Counted from the first letter of the stretch, positions 22,432 to 34,062 are shown. The stretch is 64,000 nt of DNA from Lysobacteraceae bacterium (GCA_003241895.1 QBLY01000003.1:150053-214052), one strand, 5' to 3'. Notes: a model not told the origin generated them from the sequence alone. Numbers and translations are program-made.

Positions 22432-23264
22432 CTATTCCTGCATCTCGAGGAAACCATTGCGCTTGGTGATGCGGTCAAGCTCCAGCAGCGTGGCCAGCAG
22501 CGCTTCCATTTTCGCCAGCGGCCAGGCATTGGGGCCGTCGCTGAGCGCCTTGGACGGGTCGGGATGGGTTTCCATGAAGATGCCGCTGATGCCCACGGCC
22601 ATGGCCGCGCGCGCCAGCACCGGCACGAACTCGCGCTGGCCGCCGGACTTGCCGTCCATGCCGCCGGGCAGCTGCACCGAATGGGTGGCGTCGAACACCA
22701 CCGGGCAGCCGGTGTCGCGCATCACGCTGAGCGAGCGCATGTCGCTGACCAGGTTGTTGTAGCCGAAGCTGGCGCCGCGCTCGCAGGCCATGATCTGCGT
22801 ATTGCCGGTGGCCAGGGCCTTGGCGGTGACGTGCTTCATTTCCCAGGGCGAGAGGAACTGGCCCTTCTTGATATTCACCGGCTTGCCGGCGCTGGCAACC
22901 TTCTGGATGAAGTCGGTCTGCCGGCACAGGAAGGCCGGCGTCTGCAGCACGTCCACCACGGAAGTGACTTCATCGAGCGGCGTGTACTCGTGCACGTCGG
23001 TCAGCACCGGCACGCCAAGCTGGCGCTTCACTTCGGACAGCACCTTCAGGCCCGCTTCCAGGCCGGGGCCGCGGAAGCTGGTGCCCGAGGTGCGGTTGGC
23101 CTTGTCGAAGCTGGACTTGAAGATGAAGGGGATGCCGAGCTTGCCGGTGATTTCCTGCAGGCGGCCGGCCGTTTCCATCTGCAGCTCGAGGGATTCGATC
23201 ACGCAGGGGCCGGCGATGAGGAAGAAGGGCTGGTCGAGGCCCGCTTTGAATCCGCACAGCTCCA

Positions 23265-23265
<1 letters not shown>
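22432..23265 (-). CDS. kdsA: 3-deoxy-8-phosphooctulonate (KDO-8-P) synthase
   Basis: [23 protein letters not shown]...[28 protein letters not shown]...VLTDVHE...[11 protein letters not shown]. Confidence 0.97.
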
Positions 23266-25058
<1,793 letters not shown>

Positions 25059-25151
25059 TCAATGGCTTGCAAAAGGGCCGCTTGACCGCTTCCGGTGCCG
25101 CGCCCATCCTTCGGCCTCGCGCCTGCATCCTGCCCTCCCGAGCCCCGCACA

Positions 25152-27041
25152 ATGAATACCCGCTACAACGCCGCCGACATCGAAGTGCTTTCGGGCCTGG
25201 ACCCGGTCAAGCGCCGCCCCGGCATGTACACCGACACCACCCGGCCCAACCACCTGGCCCAGGAAGTGATCGACAACTCGGTGGACGAGGCGCTCGGCGG
25301 CTTCGCCAAGACCGTGGACGTGACGATTTTCACCGACGGCAGCTGCGAGGTGATCGACGACGGCCGCGGCATGCCGGTGGACATCCACCCCGAGGAAAAA
25401 ATCCCGGGCATCGAGCTGATCATGACCCGCCTGCACGCCGGCGGTAAGTTCAGCGGCAAGAACTACACGTTCTCGGGCGGCCTGCACGGCGTGGGCGTGA
25501 GCGTGGTGAACGCGCTGTCGAAGCGGGTCGAGGTGGTGATCCGCCGCGAAGGCCAGGAACACCGCATGGAGTTCCGCGACGGCGACCGCAGCTCGGCGCT
25601 GGAAGTGGTCGGCACCGTGGGCAAGCGCAACACCGGCACCCGGCTGCGCTTCTGGCCCGACCCCAAGTACTTCGACACGCCCAAGATCCACGCCAAGTCG
25701 CTGCGCCACCTGCTGCGCGCCAAGGCGGTGCTGTGCCCGGGCCTGACCGTCAAACTGTTCGACGAGGCCACCGGCGAGCGCAACGAGTGGTACTACGAGA
25801 ATGGCCTGCGCGACTACCTGCGCGGCGAACTGGTGGGCCGCGACCTGCTGCCGGCCGAACTCTTCGTCGGCCACGTCAACAAGGACACCGAGGTGGTGGA
25901 CTGGGCGGTGGCCTGGGTGCCCGACGGCGAATTGGTGCAGGAAAGCTACGTCAACCTCATCCCCACCGCCCAGGGCGGCACCCACGTGAACGGCCTGCGT
26001 TCGGGTTTCACCGACGCGCTGCGCGAGTTCTGCGATTTCCGCAACCTGCTGCCGCGCGGCGTGAAGCTGGCGCCCGAGGACGTCTGGGACCGGGTGAGCT
26101 ACGTGCTCAGCATCAAGCTCACCGACCCGCAGTTCAGCGGCCAGACCAAGGAGCGCCTCAGCTCGCGCCAGGCCGCGGCCTTCGTGGAAAACGCGTCGCA
26201 CGACGCGTTCTCGCTCTGGCTCAACCAGCACGTCGAAACCGGCCTGCAGATCGCCCAGCTGGCCATCGACCGCGCTTCGGCGCGCCTGAAGACCGAGAAG
26301 CAGGTCACCCGCAAGAAGATCACCCAGGGCCCCGCCCTGCCCGGCAAGCTGGCCGACTGCATCAGCCAGGACCTGGGCCGCACCGAACTGTTCCTGGTGG
26401 AAGGCGACTCCGCCGGCGGCAGCGCGCGCCAAGCCCGCGACAAGGAGTTCCAGGCCATCCTGCCGCTGCGCGGCAAGATCCTCAACACCTGGGAAGTCGA
26501 ATCGTCGGGCGTGCTGGCGTCCAACGAAGTGCACGACCTGGCCGTGGCCATCGGCTGCGATCCGGGCACCGACAACATCGACGGCCTGCGCTATGGCAAG
26601 GTGATCATCCTGGCCGACGCCGACTCCGACGGCCTGCATATCGCCACCCTGCTGGCGGCGCTGTTCCTGCGTCATTTCCCGGCCCTGGTGCGCGCGGGCA
26701 ACATCTTCGTGGCGATGCCGCCGCTGTTCCGGGTGGACGTGGGCAAGCAGGTGTTCTACGCGCTGGACGAAGAAGAGAAGCGCATCCTGCTCGACCGCAT
26801 CGAGAAGGAAAAGATCCGCGGCCAGGTCAACGTCACCCGCTTCAAGGGCCTGGGCGAGATGAACCCGGTGCAGCTGCGTGAATCCACCATCCACCCCGAC
26901 ACCCGCCGGCTGGTGCAGCTGACGGTGGACGACGCCGAGCTGACCCGGGGCTTGATGGACATGCTGCTGGCCAAGAAGCGCGCCGGCGACCGCAAGGCCT
27001 GGCTCGAGGCCAAGGGCGACCTGGCGTCGCTAGAGGTCTGA
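25152..27041 (+). CDS. parE: DNA topoisomerase IV subunit B
   Basis: NAADIEVLSGLDPVKRRPGMYTDTTRPNHLAQEVIDNSVDEALGGFA...GGLHGVGVSVVNALS...FLVEGDSAGGSARQARDKEFQAILPLRGKILN. Confidence 0.96.
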   Translation: MNTRYNAADIEVLSGLDPVKRRPGMYTDTTRPNHLAQEVIDNSVDEALGGFAKTVDVTIFTDGSCEVIDDGRGMPVDIHPEEKIPGIELIMTRLHAGGKFSGKNYTFSGGLHGVGVSVVNALSKRVEVVIRREGQEHRMEFRDGDRSSALEVVGTVGKRNTGTRLRFWPDPKYFDTPKIHAKSLRHLLRAKAVLCPGLTVKLFDEATGERNEWYYENGLRDYLRGELVGRDLLPAELFVGHVNKDTEVVDWAVAWVPDGELVQESYVNLIPTAQGGTHVNGLRSGFTDALREFCDFRNLLPRGVKLAPEDVWDRVSYVLSIKLTDPQFSGQTKERLSSRQAAAFVENASHDAFSLWLNQHVETGLQIAQLAIDRASARLKTEKQVTRKKITQGPALPGKLADCISQDLGRTELFLVEGDSAGGSARQARDKEFQAILPLRGKILNTWEVESSGVLASNEVHDLAVAIGCDPGTDNIDGLRYGKVIILADADSDGLHIATLLAALFLRHFPALVRAGNIFVAMPPLFRVDVGKQVFYALDEEEKRILLDRIEKEKIRGQVNVTRFKGLGEMNPVQLRESTIHPDTRRLVQLTVDDAELTRGLMDMLLAKKRAGDRKAWLEAKGDLASLEV

Positions 27042-27354
27042 GTCCGCGGGGCAAGATCCCGATCATCCGGGCCTTGCGCCTGCCGCAGGCCCTGACGGAC
27101 AGGACCTGCCGTGGGGCGTCAGCACGGTCAGCTTTCGACCTCACCCGACCGCCGCCCCGCGCCGGTTGCGCCCGCCGCAGCGGCGGCCAAGTCATTGAAC
27201 GCCAACGTACAAACGGGAAAGACGAGAGCCGGCCACGCTCCGCCGCCACCGGCACGATTATTGCTTGGGTTGTTCCCAATCACTCTGACGCCCACCCGGG
27301 CCGCCAAGGGCAGGTACCCATGCGACACGCCCGACGCGGCCCCACGAGAAACCC

Positions 27355-28182
27355 ATGATGTCTCCACGCAAGGGCGGCCCCACGCAGCCCCTCATCCTCA
27401 CGCTGGCCGGTCTGGCGTTCGCCGCGGCCTTGGCCGTGGGCCTGCAGGCCAGCGAGCGGGCCAGCAGCGAAGCGCGTCTTTACGGATACACCGTGCTCGC
27501 GGGCCCGGCGTCTGCGGACTGCGGATTCGACTACATCGACCTCACCCACGCCGGAGCTCCGGTCAGCCTGCAGCCTGTCCGCGCCGACGCGGCCAGTGAT
27601 GACGGCGGCGCGGTGTTGGCCTTCGAGCAGCCCTTCGAGCTCTACCAGTCCCCGGTGAGCACTTGGGTGGTTTCGGGCAATGGCTACCTGGCCGCCGCGG
27701 AATCGCTGGCGGTCGAAGACGGCGCCGACTTCAGCAACGACTGCAACCTGCCGGTGCGCGCCGACAACGCGGCGGCCAGCCAAAACCGCATCTACGTCTA
27801 CCACGACGACCTGCGCCAGCGCGCCGGCGGTGAAGTGCGGCAGGCCTACTTCCCCGACTGCCCGCGCAACAGCGCCAGCGGGCACCCGGAAGCCTGCACG
27901 GTGGTGGAATGGAACGGGTTCGAACGCGTTGAGCCGATTCCCAGCAGTCGCCCGCTTCGGGCGCAGGCCGTGCTCTACCACGACAGCCAGGGCATCGCGC
28001 TGCAGTATGCGTCGGTGGACGACAGCGCTGCCGCCCAGGCCACGATAGGCCTGCAGGGTTTCGACGCACGCGCCGCCACCCAGGCCGGCTGCAACCAGCG
28101 CAGCAAGGTCGCAGCGGGGCAAGCCATCTGCTTCTTCGATCCGCGCCATCGCCCGCGCGCACGCGTGGCGGCCGCGGACTGA
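27355..28182 (+). CDS. secreted protein of unknown function
   Basis: Hydrophobic N-terminus LILTLAGLAFAAALAVGLQA; paired Cys in mature part (CPRNSASGHPEACTVVEWNGFERV; GCNQRSKVAAGQAICFFDP). Confidence 0.6.
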   Translation: MMSPRKGGPTQPLILTLAGLAFAAALAVGLQASERASSEARLYGYTVLAGPASADCGFDYIDLTHAGAPVSLQPVRADAASDDGGAVLAFEQPFELYQSPVSTWVVSGNGYLAAAESLAVEDGADFSNDCNLPVRADNAAASQNRIYVYHDDLRQRAGGEVRQAYFPDCPRNSASGHPEACTVVEWNGFERVEPIPSSRPLRAQAVLYHDSQGIALQYASVDDSAAAQATIGLQGFDARAATQAGCNQRSKVAAGQAICFFDPRHRPRARVAAAD

Positions 28183-28195
28183 CCGAACGGGCGCC

Positions 28196-28972
28196 TCAGG
28201 CCAGCGCGTCGCGCAGCAAAGACCCGACCACACCCTGCAGCCGCTGCGCCCGTGACGCATCGTAGCGGCCGGTGGTTTCATCCATGTAGGTGGCCTGCGC
28301 CAGCTCGAGTTGCACCGCGTCCACGCCTTCGGCCGGCCGCCCGTAGTGGCGCGTGATGTAGCCGCCCTTGAAGCGGCCGTTGCAGACCCAGCTGTAATCC
28401 GACTGCGCCGCCAACAGGGCTTCCAGCCGCGCCTGCAGGGCCGGCGCGCAGCTGGTGCCGGCGGCCGTGCCCAGGTTGAAGTCGGGCAGCCGCCCCTCGA
28501 AAAGGAACGGCACGACGCTGCGGATGGAATGCCCTTCCCACAGCACCACCCGCCCGTGCAGGCCGTGCAGGCGCGCGAGCTCGGCGCCAAGCGCATCGTG
28601 GTATGGCTTCCAGTAGCGCTCGACGCGGTCCGCCACCTCGCCCGCAGAGGGCTCCTGCCCGGGCAGGTAGACCGGCTCGCCGGTGAAGCGCTGCACCGGG
28701 CACAGCCCGGTGGTTTTCTGGCCCGGGTAGAGCGACAGGTCGTCGGGCGGACGGTTGAGGTCGACCACGTAGCGCGAGTGGACCGGCACCAGCAGCGATG
28801 CGCCAAGCTGCCGCGCGAAATCGTACAGGCGCCCCACGAACCAGTCGGTATCGGGCACGCCCCGCGCGTGGTCCGTCATGCGCCTGGCCATGTCTTCGGG
28901 CAGTGCGGTGCCGTCGTGCGGCAGGCTCACCAGCAGCGGCGTGGTGCCGCGATGCAGGGTGAACACGTCCAA
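28196..28972 (-). CDS. hutG: N-formylglutamate deformylase / amidohydrolase family
   Basis: PLLVSLPHDGTALPEDMARRM...DTDWFVGRLYDFARQLGASLLVPVHSRYVVDLNRPPDD...LWEGHSIRSVVPFLFEGRLPDFNLGT. Confidence 0.85.
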   Translation of the reverse strand: MDVFTLHRGTTPLLVSLPHDGTALPEDMARRMTDHARGVPDTDWFVGRLYDFARQLGASLLVPVHSRYVVDLNRPPDDLSLYPGQKTTGLCPVQRFTGEPVYLPGQEPSAGEVADRVERYWKPYHDALGAELARLHGLHGRVVLWEGHSIRSVVPFLFEGRLPDFNLGTAAGTSCAPALQARLEALLAAQSDYSWVCNGRFKGGYITRHYGRPAEGVDAVQLELAQATYMDETTGRYDASRAQRLQGVVGSLLRDALA

Positions 28973-28975
28973 CGA

Positions 28976-30238
28976 TCAGGCCTGCGCCGTGAAGCGCGAA
29001 GGCGCGTAGGGCGCCGGATCGATCGGCGGCGCGCGGCCCTGCATCAGGTCGGCGATCACGCGGCCGGTGCCCGCGGCCATGCCCATGCCCATCATGCCGT
29101 GGCCGGTGGCCAGCCAAAGGTTGCTATGGCGCGGCGAACGGCCCAGCAGCGGCAGGTCGTCCACCACCATCGGCCGCCAGCCACACCATTCCTCGCGCTT
29201 GGCCGGGCCCACCGGTTCGTGCAGGTATTGGGCGGCGCCCCGCTCCAGCGCCGCCAGCCGCGTGCGGTTGAGGCGATCGTCGTAGCCACTGAACTCCATC
29301 GTGCTGCCCAGGCGGAAACCGTCGTCCCATGCCGTGACGCAGACGCTGCGCTCCTTCAGCACCAGCGGCCGGCGCGGCGCAACGGTGGGGCGGTCGTAGG
29401 TGATCGAGTAACCCTTGCCCGGCTGGATCGGGATGACCAGCCCCAGGCTTCGCGCGAACTGCGGTGACCACGCGCCCATCGCCATCAGCACCTTGCCGCC
29501 GGTGCGCCGGCCCTCGTTGGTCAGCACGGCGTCGATACCGCGGCGACCGCTTTCGAAGCCGGTGACGCTGACGCCCTCCTCGATCACGCCACCCGCCTCG
29601 CGCACCACCCGCGCCAGTTCGGCGGTGTAGCGTTCGGGCCGCAGCTGGGCGTCGCCGGGGAAATGGATGGCGCCTGCCATGCCGGGCCGCAGCGCTGGCT
29701 CGTCGGCGGCGAGTGCCGCGCCGTCCAGCACGCTGGCGCGGATACCCATCTCGGCCAGCAGCGGCAGGTCGCGCTGCTGCTTCTCCAGCGCCCGGGCGCT
29801 GCGGAACACGTAGTGGAAGCCGCTGGCCTGAAAGCCGCAGTCCAGGTCCTGGCCGAACACCAGGTCCTCGGTGAGCGCGCGCGACAGCTTCAACAGCGTG
29901 CCCTTGGCCAAGCCACTGGCGCGCCAGTCGCCGGCATTGCAGCGACGCGCTGCGGCCATCAGCCAACTGGCCAGCGCCGGATCCCAGCGCGGCTTGATGT
30001 AGAGCGGCGCCGAAGAGCTGAGCATCCAGCGAAGCGCCTGCCCCACCATGCCCGCGGCCGCCAGCGGCGGCGCATGGCTGGGCGTAAGCGTGCCGCAGTT
30101 GCCGTGCGACGCGCCGCCGCCCACCCGGGCCTGCTCCAGGATGCGGACCGACCGGCCTTCCGCCAGCAGGTAATGCGCGCAGGCAAGTCCGATCACGCCT
30201 CCACCAAGTATCAGGACTTCCGCGTCGTCGTTGCTCAT
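28976..30238 (-). CDS. FAD-dependent D-amino-acid dehydrogenase family (DadA-like)
   Basis: AEVLILGGGVIGLACAHYLLAEGRSVRILEQ...YSITYDRPTVAPRRPL...CGWRPMVVDDLPLLGRSPRHSNLWLATGHGMMGMGMAAGTGRVIADLM. Confidence 0.85.
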   Translation of the reverse strand: MSNDDAEVLILGGGVIGLACAHYLLAEGRSVRILEQARVGGGASHGNCGTLTPSHAPPLAAAGMVGQALRWMLSSSAPLYIKPRWDPALASWLMAAARRCNAGDWRASGLAKGTLLKLSRALTEDLVFGQDLDCGFQASGFHYVFRSARALEKQQRDLPLLAEMGIRASVLDGAALAADEPALRPGMAGAIHFPGDAQLRPERYTAELARVVREAGGVIEEGVSVTGFESGRRGIDAVLTNEGRRTGGKVLMAMGAWSPQFARSLGLVIPIQPGKGYSITYDRPTVAPRRPLVLKERSVCVTAWDDGFRLGSTMEFSGYDDRLNRTRLAALERGAAQYLHEPVGPAKREEWCGWRPMVVDDLPLLGRSPRHSNLWLATGHGMMGMGMAAGTGRVIADLMQGRAPPIDPAPYAPSRFTAQA

Positions 30239-30273
30239 GCCGTCATTCTACAGGGGCCGGGCCGCAGCCCGGA

Positions 30274-31566
30274 TCAGCCGCGGCGCATGGGCGGCAGCTG
30301 CAGGTAGGTCGCTGCCCGCCACAGCCACTCCATCGGGCCAAAGCGGAAACGCGCCAGCCACGCGTGGCTGGCGATGACCTGCAGGGCGTAGAAGCCAAGC
30401 ACGAACGGGACCTGCCAGGCCCGCGGCAGCTGTTCGAAGTAGCCCAGGCCATAGCCCGAGAAAATGAAGGTACAGATGACCGACTGGGCCAGGTAATTGG
30501 TCAAGGCCATGCGTCCGGCCGGCGCCAGCTGATGCAGCCGCGGGCCGACGGAGGCCGACTGCAGCCCGCGCACTATCCAGGCCAGGTATCCCAGGCACAT
30601 CAGCACGCCGCCCGCCATGGACAGGGCCATGGCCAGGCTTTCGACCAGGCTCGGCATCCCCATGTCCACCGACGGCGCCAGGGCCATGGAAGCAGCCATC
30701 ATCACCATGCCCAGCGGCAGCGCGATCCAGCGCAGGCGCGCGTGCAGCGCCGCGTGTTCCAGGGGCCGGGCGATCGCGCCGCTGCGCACGAACCAGCCGC
30801 CCAGCAGGAACAGGCCCAGCAGCTGCCAACCGTAGAAAACAAGGTAGGACAGCATCATCGCCAGGTCCTTGCCGCGCTGGACCACCGACTGGACGTACGT
30901 GCCAACGCCCTGAGCCTGGCGCTGCGCCTCGAGCATCGCGGCCATTTCCTGCGTTGACGCCGAGTCCATGGCGGTGAACTCCGCCGCCGACTCGGGGTTG
31001 AGCTCGGCGACCTGCATCAGCAGGCCCGACAGCAGCATCAATACCAGCGGCAACAGCATGAAGGCGATGGCCCACTTGGGCAGGCGGGACTGCGGCGTGT
31101 CGCGGAAAAACAGCAGCAGCAACAGTGCCACCAGCGCATACGTGGTCAGGATGTCGCCACTCCACACCAGCAGCGCGTGTGCAACACCGATGGCCAGCAG
31201 CGCCAGCACCCGGCGCAGATACAGGCGCACGAACGGCCGGCCAGCCTGCGCCGCGCGCTGCATCATCACGGCGAAGCCCATGCCGAACAGCAGCGAGAAC
31301 AGCGGGTAGAACTTGCCCTGCACGAAGAAGTAAATCAGCGCGTCGGCCCAGCGGTCGGCACCCGTCAGCGCCGGGTCCAGCCCGGTGAGGGCACCGTTGA
31401 GCGGCCCCACCATGCCTTCGATGTTCATCAGCAGGATGCCCAGCAGCGCGAATCCGCGCAGCACATCCAGCGCGTCAATGCGCTCGCCGCCCTGCAGGGG
31501 TGAAAGCATGGTGGCGTCGGTCATGGAGCCAGGCCTCCCCGCCCAGTGAAGCCCGATCATGGTCAA
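30274..31566 (-). CDS. DUF418 family multi-TM protein; start may be at MTDATMLSPLQG (about 31524)
   Basis: GGERIDALDVLRGFALLGILLMNIEGM...APAGRMALTNYLAQSVICTFIF...GPMEWLWRAATYLQLPPMRR. Confidence 0.85.
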   Translation of the reverse strand: MTMIGLHWAGRPGSMTDATMLSPLQGGERIDALDVLRGFALLGILLMNIEGMVGPLNGALTGLDPALTGADRWADALIYFFVQGKFYPLFSLLFGMGFAVMMQRAAQAGRPFVRLYLRRVLALLAIGVAHALLVWSGDILTTYALVALLLLLFFRDTPQSRLPKWAIAFMLLPLVLMLLSGLLMQVAELNPESAAEFTAMDSASTQEMAAMLEAQRQAQGVGTYVQSVVQRGKDLAMMLSYLVFYGWQLLGLFLLGGWFVRSGAIARPLEHAALHARLRWIALPLGMVMMAASMALAPSVDMGMPSLVESLAMALSMAGGVLMCLGYLAWIVRGLQSASVGPRLHQLAPAGRMALTNYLAQSVICTFIFSGYGLGYFEQLPRAWQVPFVLGFYALQVIASHAWLARFRFGPMEWLWRAATYLQLPPMRRG

Positions 31567-31649
31567 GCGCGGCGGTTACCGCAACCCTTGGCGCCAAACG
31601 AGGACGGCCCGCGAAGGCGGGCCGTCCGGAGCTGACGCTGCAGAAGGTA

Positions 31650-32129
31650 TCAGTGTTGCGCGCCGCCCTCGCCATGCACATGGCCGTGGTCGATCTCGAC
31701 CTGTTGGGCGGCGCGGACATCGACGATCTCGACCTGGAACTGCAGGGTCTTGCCGGCCATCGGATGATTGAGGTCGACGTCCACCACCGTGCCGCCCACC
31801 TTCACCACCGTGACCGCGCGGGGGCCGGAAGAACTGTTGAGCACCACCTGCTGGCCGGGCTGCAGGCGGGTTTCGCGGAAGTGCTTCTTCGGGACCCGCT
31901 GCACGAGGCCTTCCTGGCGCTCGCCGTAGGCCTGGTCAGATTCCACCGTGGCTTCGAAGCTGTCGCCGGCGACGTGGTCGAGCATCGCGTTCTCGAGACC
32001 CGGGATGATGTTGCCGTGGCCGATCAGCACAGCCAGCGGCTCGCGGTCCTTCGAGGTTTCCACCGGCGGCTGGCCCGGCTCGGACACGGTGTAGTGGAAG
32101 CGGACGACGTGGTTCTTCTCGATCTTCAT
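31650..32129 (-). CDS. slyD: FKBP-type peptidyl-prolyl isomerase SlyD
   Basis: MKIEKNHVVRFHYTVSEPGQPPVETSKDREPLAVLIGHGNIIPGLENAML...VDLNHPMAGKTLQFQVEIVDVR...DHGHVHGEGGAQH (His-rich tail). Confidence 0.92.
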   Translation of the reverse strand: MKIEKNHVVRFHYTVSEPGQPPVETSKDREPLAVLIGHGNIIPGLENAMLDHVAGDSFEATVESDQAYGERQEGLVQRVPKKHFRETRLQPGQQVVLNSSSGPRAVTVVKVGGTVVDVDLNHPMAGKTLQFQVEIVDVRAAQQVEIDHGHVHGEGGAQH

Positions 32130-32185
32130 GGGGTTTCCGGGAAAGGGCCGGTGACGCGACCGGCGGGATCGGGCAGACTCGGCCC

Positions 32186-32740
32186 GTGAAAGCGAACGCG
32201 CATTATCCCGGCGGTTCACTCCCGGCGCCAGTTCCGGGCGCGTGGTGCGTGGCCCTGCTGCTGGTGTTCGCCCTGGGCGCCTGTTCGTCGGCGCCCAAGC
32301 GCGCTCCCGCCCAGGCCGGCGGCTCGAGCCTGGCCATCACCGATGTCGCGCCCGCCGATCCATTCCGCGCCAACAATGTGCTGATCCGCGCGCTGGGCCT
32401 GGTCGGCACGCCATACCGCTGGGGCGGCAACACCCCTGAGGGGGGCTTCGACTGCAGCGGTTTGGTGGGCTACGTGTTCCGGGACGCCGCCAGCCTGAGC
32501 CTGCCGCGCACCACCGGCGAGATCGCCCGCTTCGACGCCAAGAGCCCGCCGCCCAACCGACTGGCCTCCGGCGACCTGGTGCTGTTCGGAAAGGGCAAGA
32601 ACGTTTTCCACGTCGGCATCTATGTCGGCGAAGGCCGCTTCGTGCATGCCCCCAGCACCGGCGGCACCGTGCGCCTGGACCGGGTGGACGGCCCCTACTG
32701 GCGCGACCACTACACCGGTGCACGCCGCGTTCTGGACTAA
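32186..32740 (+). CDS. NlpC/P60 (C40) family lipoprotein endopeptidase
   Basis: Lipobox FALGACSSA; LVGTPYRWGGNTPEGGFDCSGLVGYVF...GDLVLFGKGKNVFHVGIYVGEGRFVHAPSTGGTVRLD. Confidence 0.92.
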   Translation: MKANAHYPGGSLPAPVPGAWCVALLLVFALGACSSAPKRAPAQAGGSSLAITDVAPADPFRANNVLIRALGLVGTPYRWGGNTPEGGFDCSGLVGYVFRDAASLSLPRTTGEIARFDAKSPPPNRLASGDLVLFGKGKNVFHVGIYVGEGRFVHAPSTGGTVRLDRVDGPYWRDHYTGARRVLD

Positions 32741-32846
32741 AGGTTTTTTGCCACGGATAAAAGCGAATGGGCGCGGATAAAACGAGTGCGAATTCTGGAC
32801 CCTGTGCTTAATCCGCGTTCATTCGCTCTTATCCGTGGCAAAAGGC
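32741..32846. repeat. long imperfect inverted-repeat element, copy B
   Basis: Left arm TTTTGCCACGGATAAAAGCGAATGGGCGCGGATAA; reverse complement of right arm TTTTGCCACGGATAAGAGCGAATGAACGCGGATTAA. Begins directly after the NlpC/P60 stop codon. Confidence 0.85.
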
Positions 32847-33220
32847 TTTGGCTCCGGCCTGGACCAGAGCCAGGTGCCGACGACGGCCATGATGGCGGTG
32901 CCGATGGCGGCCATCCACCAGCGCGGCGCGGTGATGAAGAAGATCACCGAACACAGCACCATCGTGCCGATGGCCCAGCGCTTCGCCGACCGGCTGACCG
33001 CACCGCCGGCCTGCCAGTCGCGGATCATCGGACCGTAAAGGCGGTGCGCCAGCATCCAGCCATGCAGTTTCTGCGAGCCGTTGGCGGCGGCGTAAGCCGC
33101 CAGCAGCACGAAGGGCGTGGTTGGCAGGCCCGGCAGGAAGATGCCGATGATGCCCAGCGCCAGCGCCGCATAAGCGAGGCCCAGCCACAGCCAGCGCTTG
33201 ACGCGTCGCCCCAGGCTCAT
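32819..33220 (-). CDS. DUF454 (YbaN-type) inner-membrane protein
   Basis: LGLAYAALALGIIGIFLPGLPTTPFVLLAAYAAANGSQKLHGWMLAHRLYGPMIRDWQAGGAVSRSAKRWAIGTMV. Confidence 0.9.
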   Translation of the reverse strand: MSLGRRVKRWLWLGLAYAALALGIIGIFLPGLPTTPFVLLAAYAAANGSQKLHGWMLAHRLYGPMIRDWQAGGAVSRSAKRWAIGTMVLCSVIFFITAPRWWMAAIGTAIMAVVGTWLWSRPEPKPFATDKSE

Positions 33221-33702
33221 GCCTGGCGCAGGCTCGCCACGGCCTGCTCGATGTCCTTGCTCAGGGCCATCACCTTGAGCGCGTACTCGGCCAGGCGACG
33301 GTCGTCGGGATCCTCAGGGCGCCATGCCGGCACGGCCACGGGTTTGCCCTCGACGCCGTCCAGCGCCACGAACACGATGACGCAGTGCGTGCACAGGCGG
33401 TCACCACCGTCGCGCATCGGGTCGCGCCCGCGCACGTCAACGGCGAAATGCATGCTGCTGGTGCCGGTATAGACCAGCTTGGCCGTGACGGTCACAAGGT
33501 CGCTGGTGCGGATGGGCGTCACGAACCGGATACCGCCCACGGCCACCGTAACGCTGTAGCGGCCGCTCCAGCCAACGGCGGCGGCGTAGCCCACCTGGTC
33601 GATCCACTTCATCACCACACCGCCGTGCACCTTGCCGCCATAGTTCACGTCGGTGGGCTCGGCCAGGAAACGGAACGTCAACTCACGCTGTGCGCCACTC
33701 AT
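33217..33702 (-). CDS. acyl-CoA thioesterase, hotdog fold (YciA-like)
   Basis: FLAEPTDVNYGGKVHGGVVMKWIDQVGYAAAVGWSGRYSVTVAVGGIRFVTPIRTSDLVTVTAKLVYTGTSSMHFAVDV. Confidence 0.87.
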   Translation of the reverse strand: MSGAQRELTFRFLAEPTDVNYGGKVHGGVVMKWIDQVGYAAAVGWSGRYSVTVAVGGIRFVTPIRTSDLVTVTAKLVYTGTSSMHFAVDVRGRDPMRDGGDRLCTHCVIVFVALDGVEGKPVAVPAWRPEDPDDRRLAEYALKVMALSKDIEQAVASLRQA

Positions 33703-34062
33703 GCGGCTACCCCGTTGCCGCGCTGCGCGGCGTCGGGGCGATTCTAGCCCTCAAGCCCGGGCACGCCGCCTCCGACCGGGGCCAGCCAGCCTGAACGCCG
33801 GCCTCACCCTGACGACGGCCGCGCTGGCTGGACGGCACGAATTCGCGTACCCTTCGCCCTGTTTGCTGCACGGCTGACCGTTTTCCCCCGGTATGCCCGC
33901 CACCCAGGTCTCGAGTCCGCTCGTCCTGCGTCTGGCCCCACTCCGCACGCCTTTCGCTGCGCAAACCCGTCAGGCCCCACTTGGGCCCTGCCGTAAAACC
34001 AGCTTCACCAGCTCGCAGCGCGGTTTCAGGGAACGCTCCGGGTTACACAACGGAGTACCACC

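Noticed and set aside
25059-26894. 611-aa minus-strand ORF antisense to parE
   Set aside because: parE is unambiguous on the plus strand; the antisense ORF is a GC-skewed artefact.
33703-34062. 360-bp leader upstream of rhlE as a possible riboswitch or thermosensor
   Set aside because: No recognisable conserved RNA motif by eye; it is also simply the divergent promoter region with the thioesterase gene.
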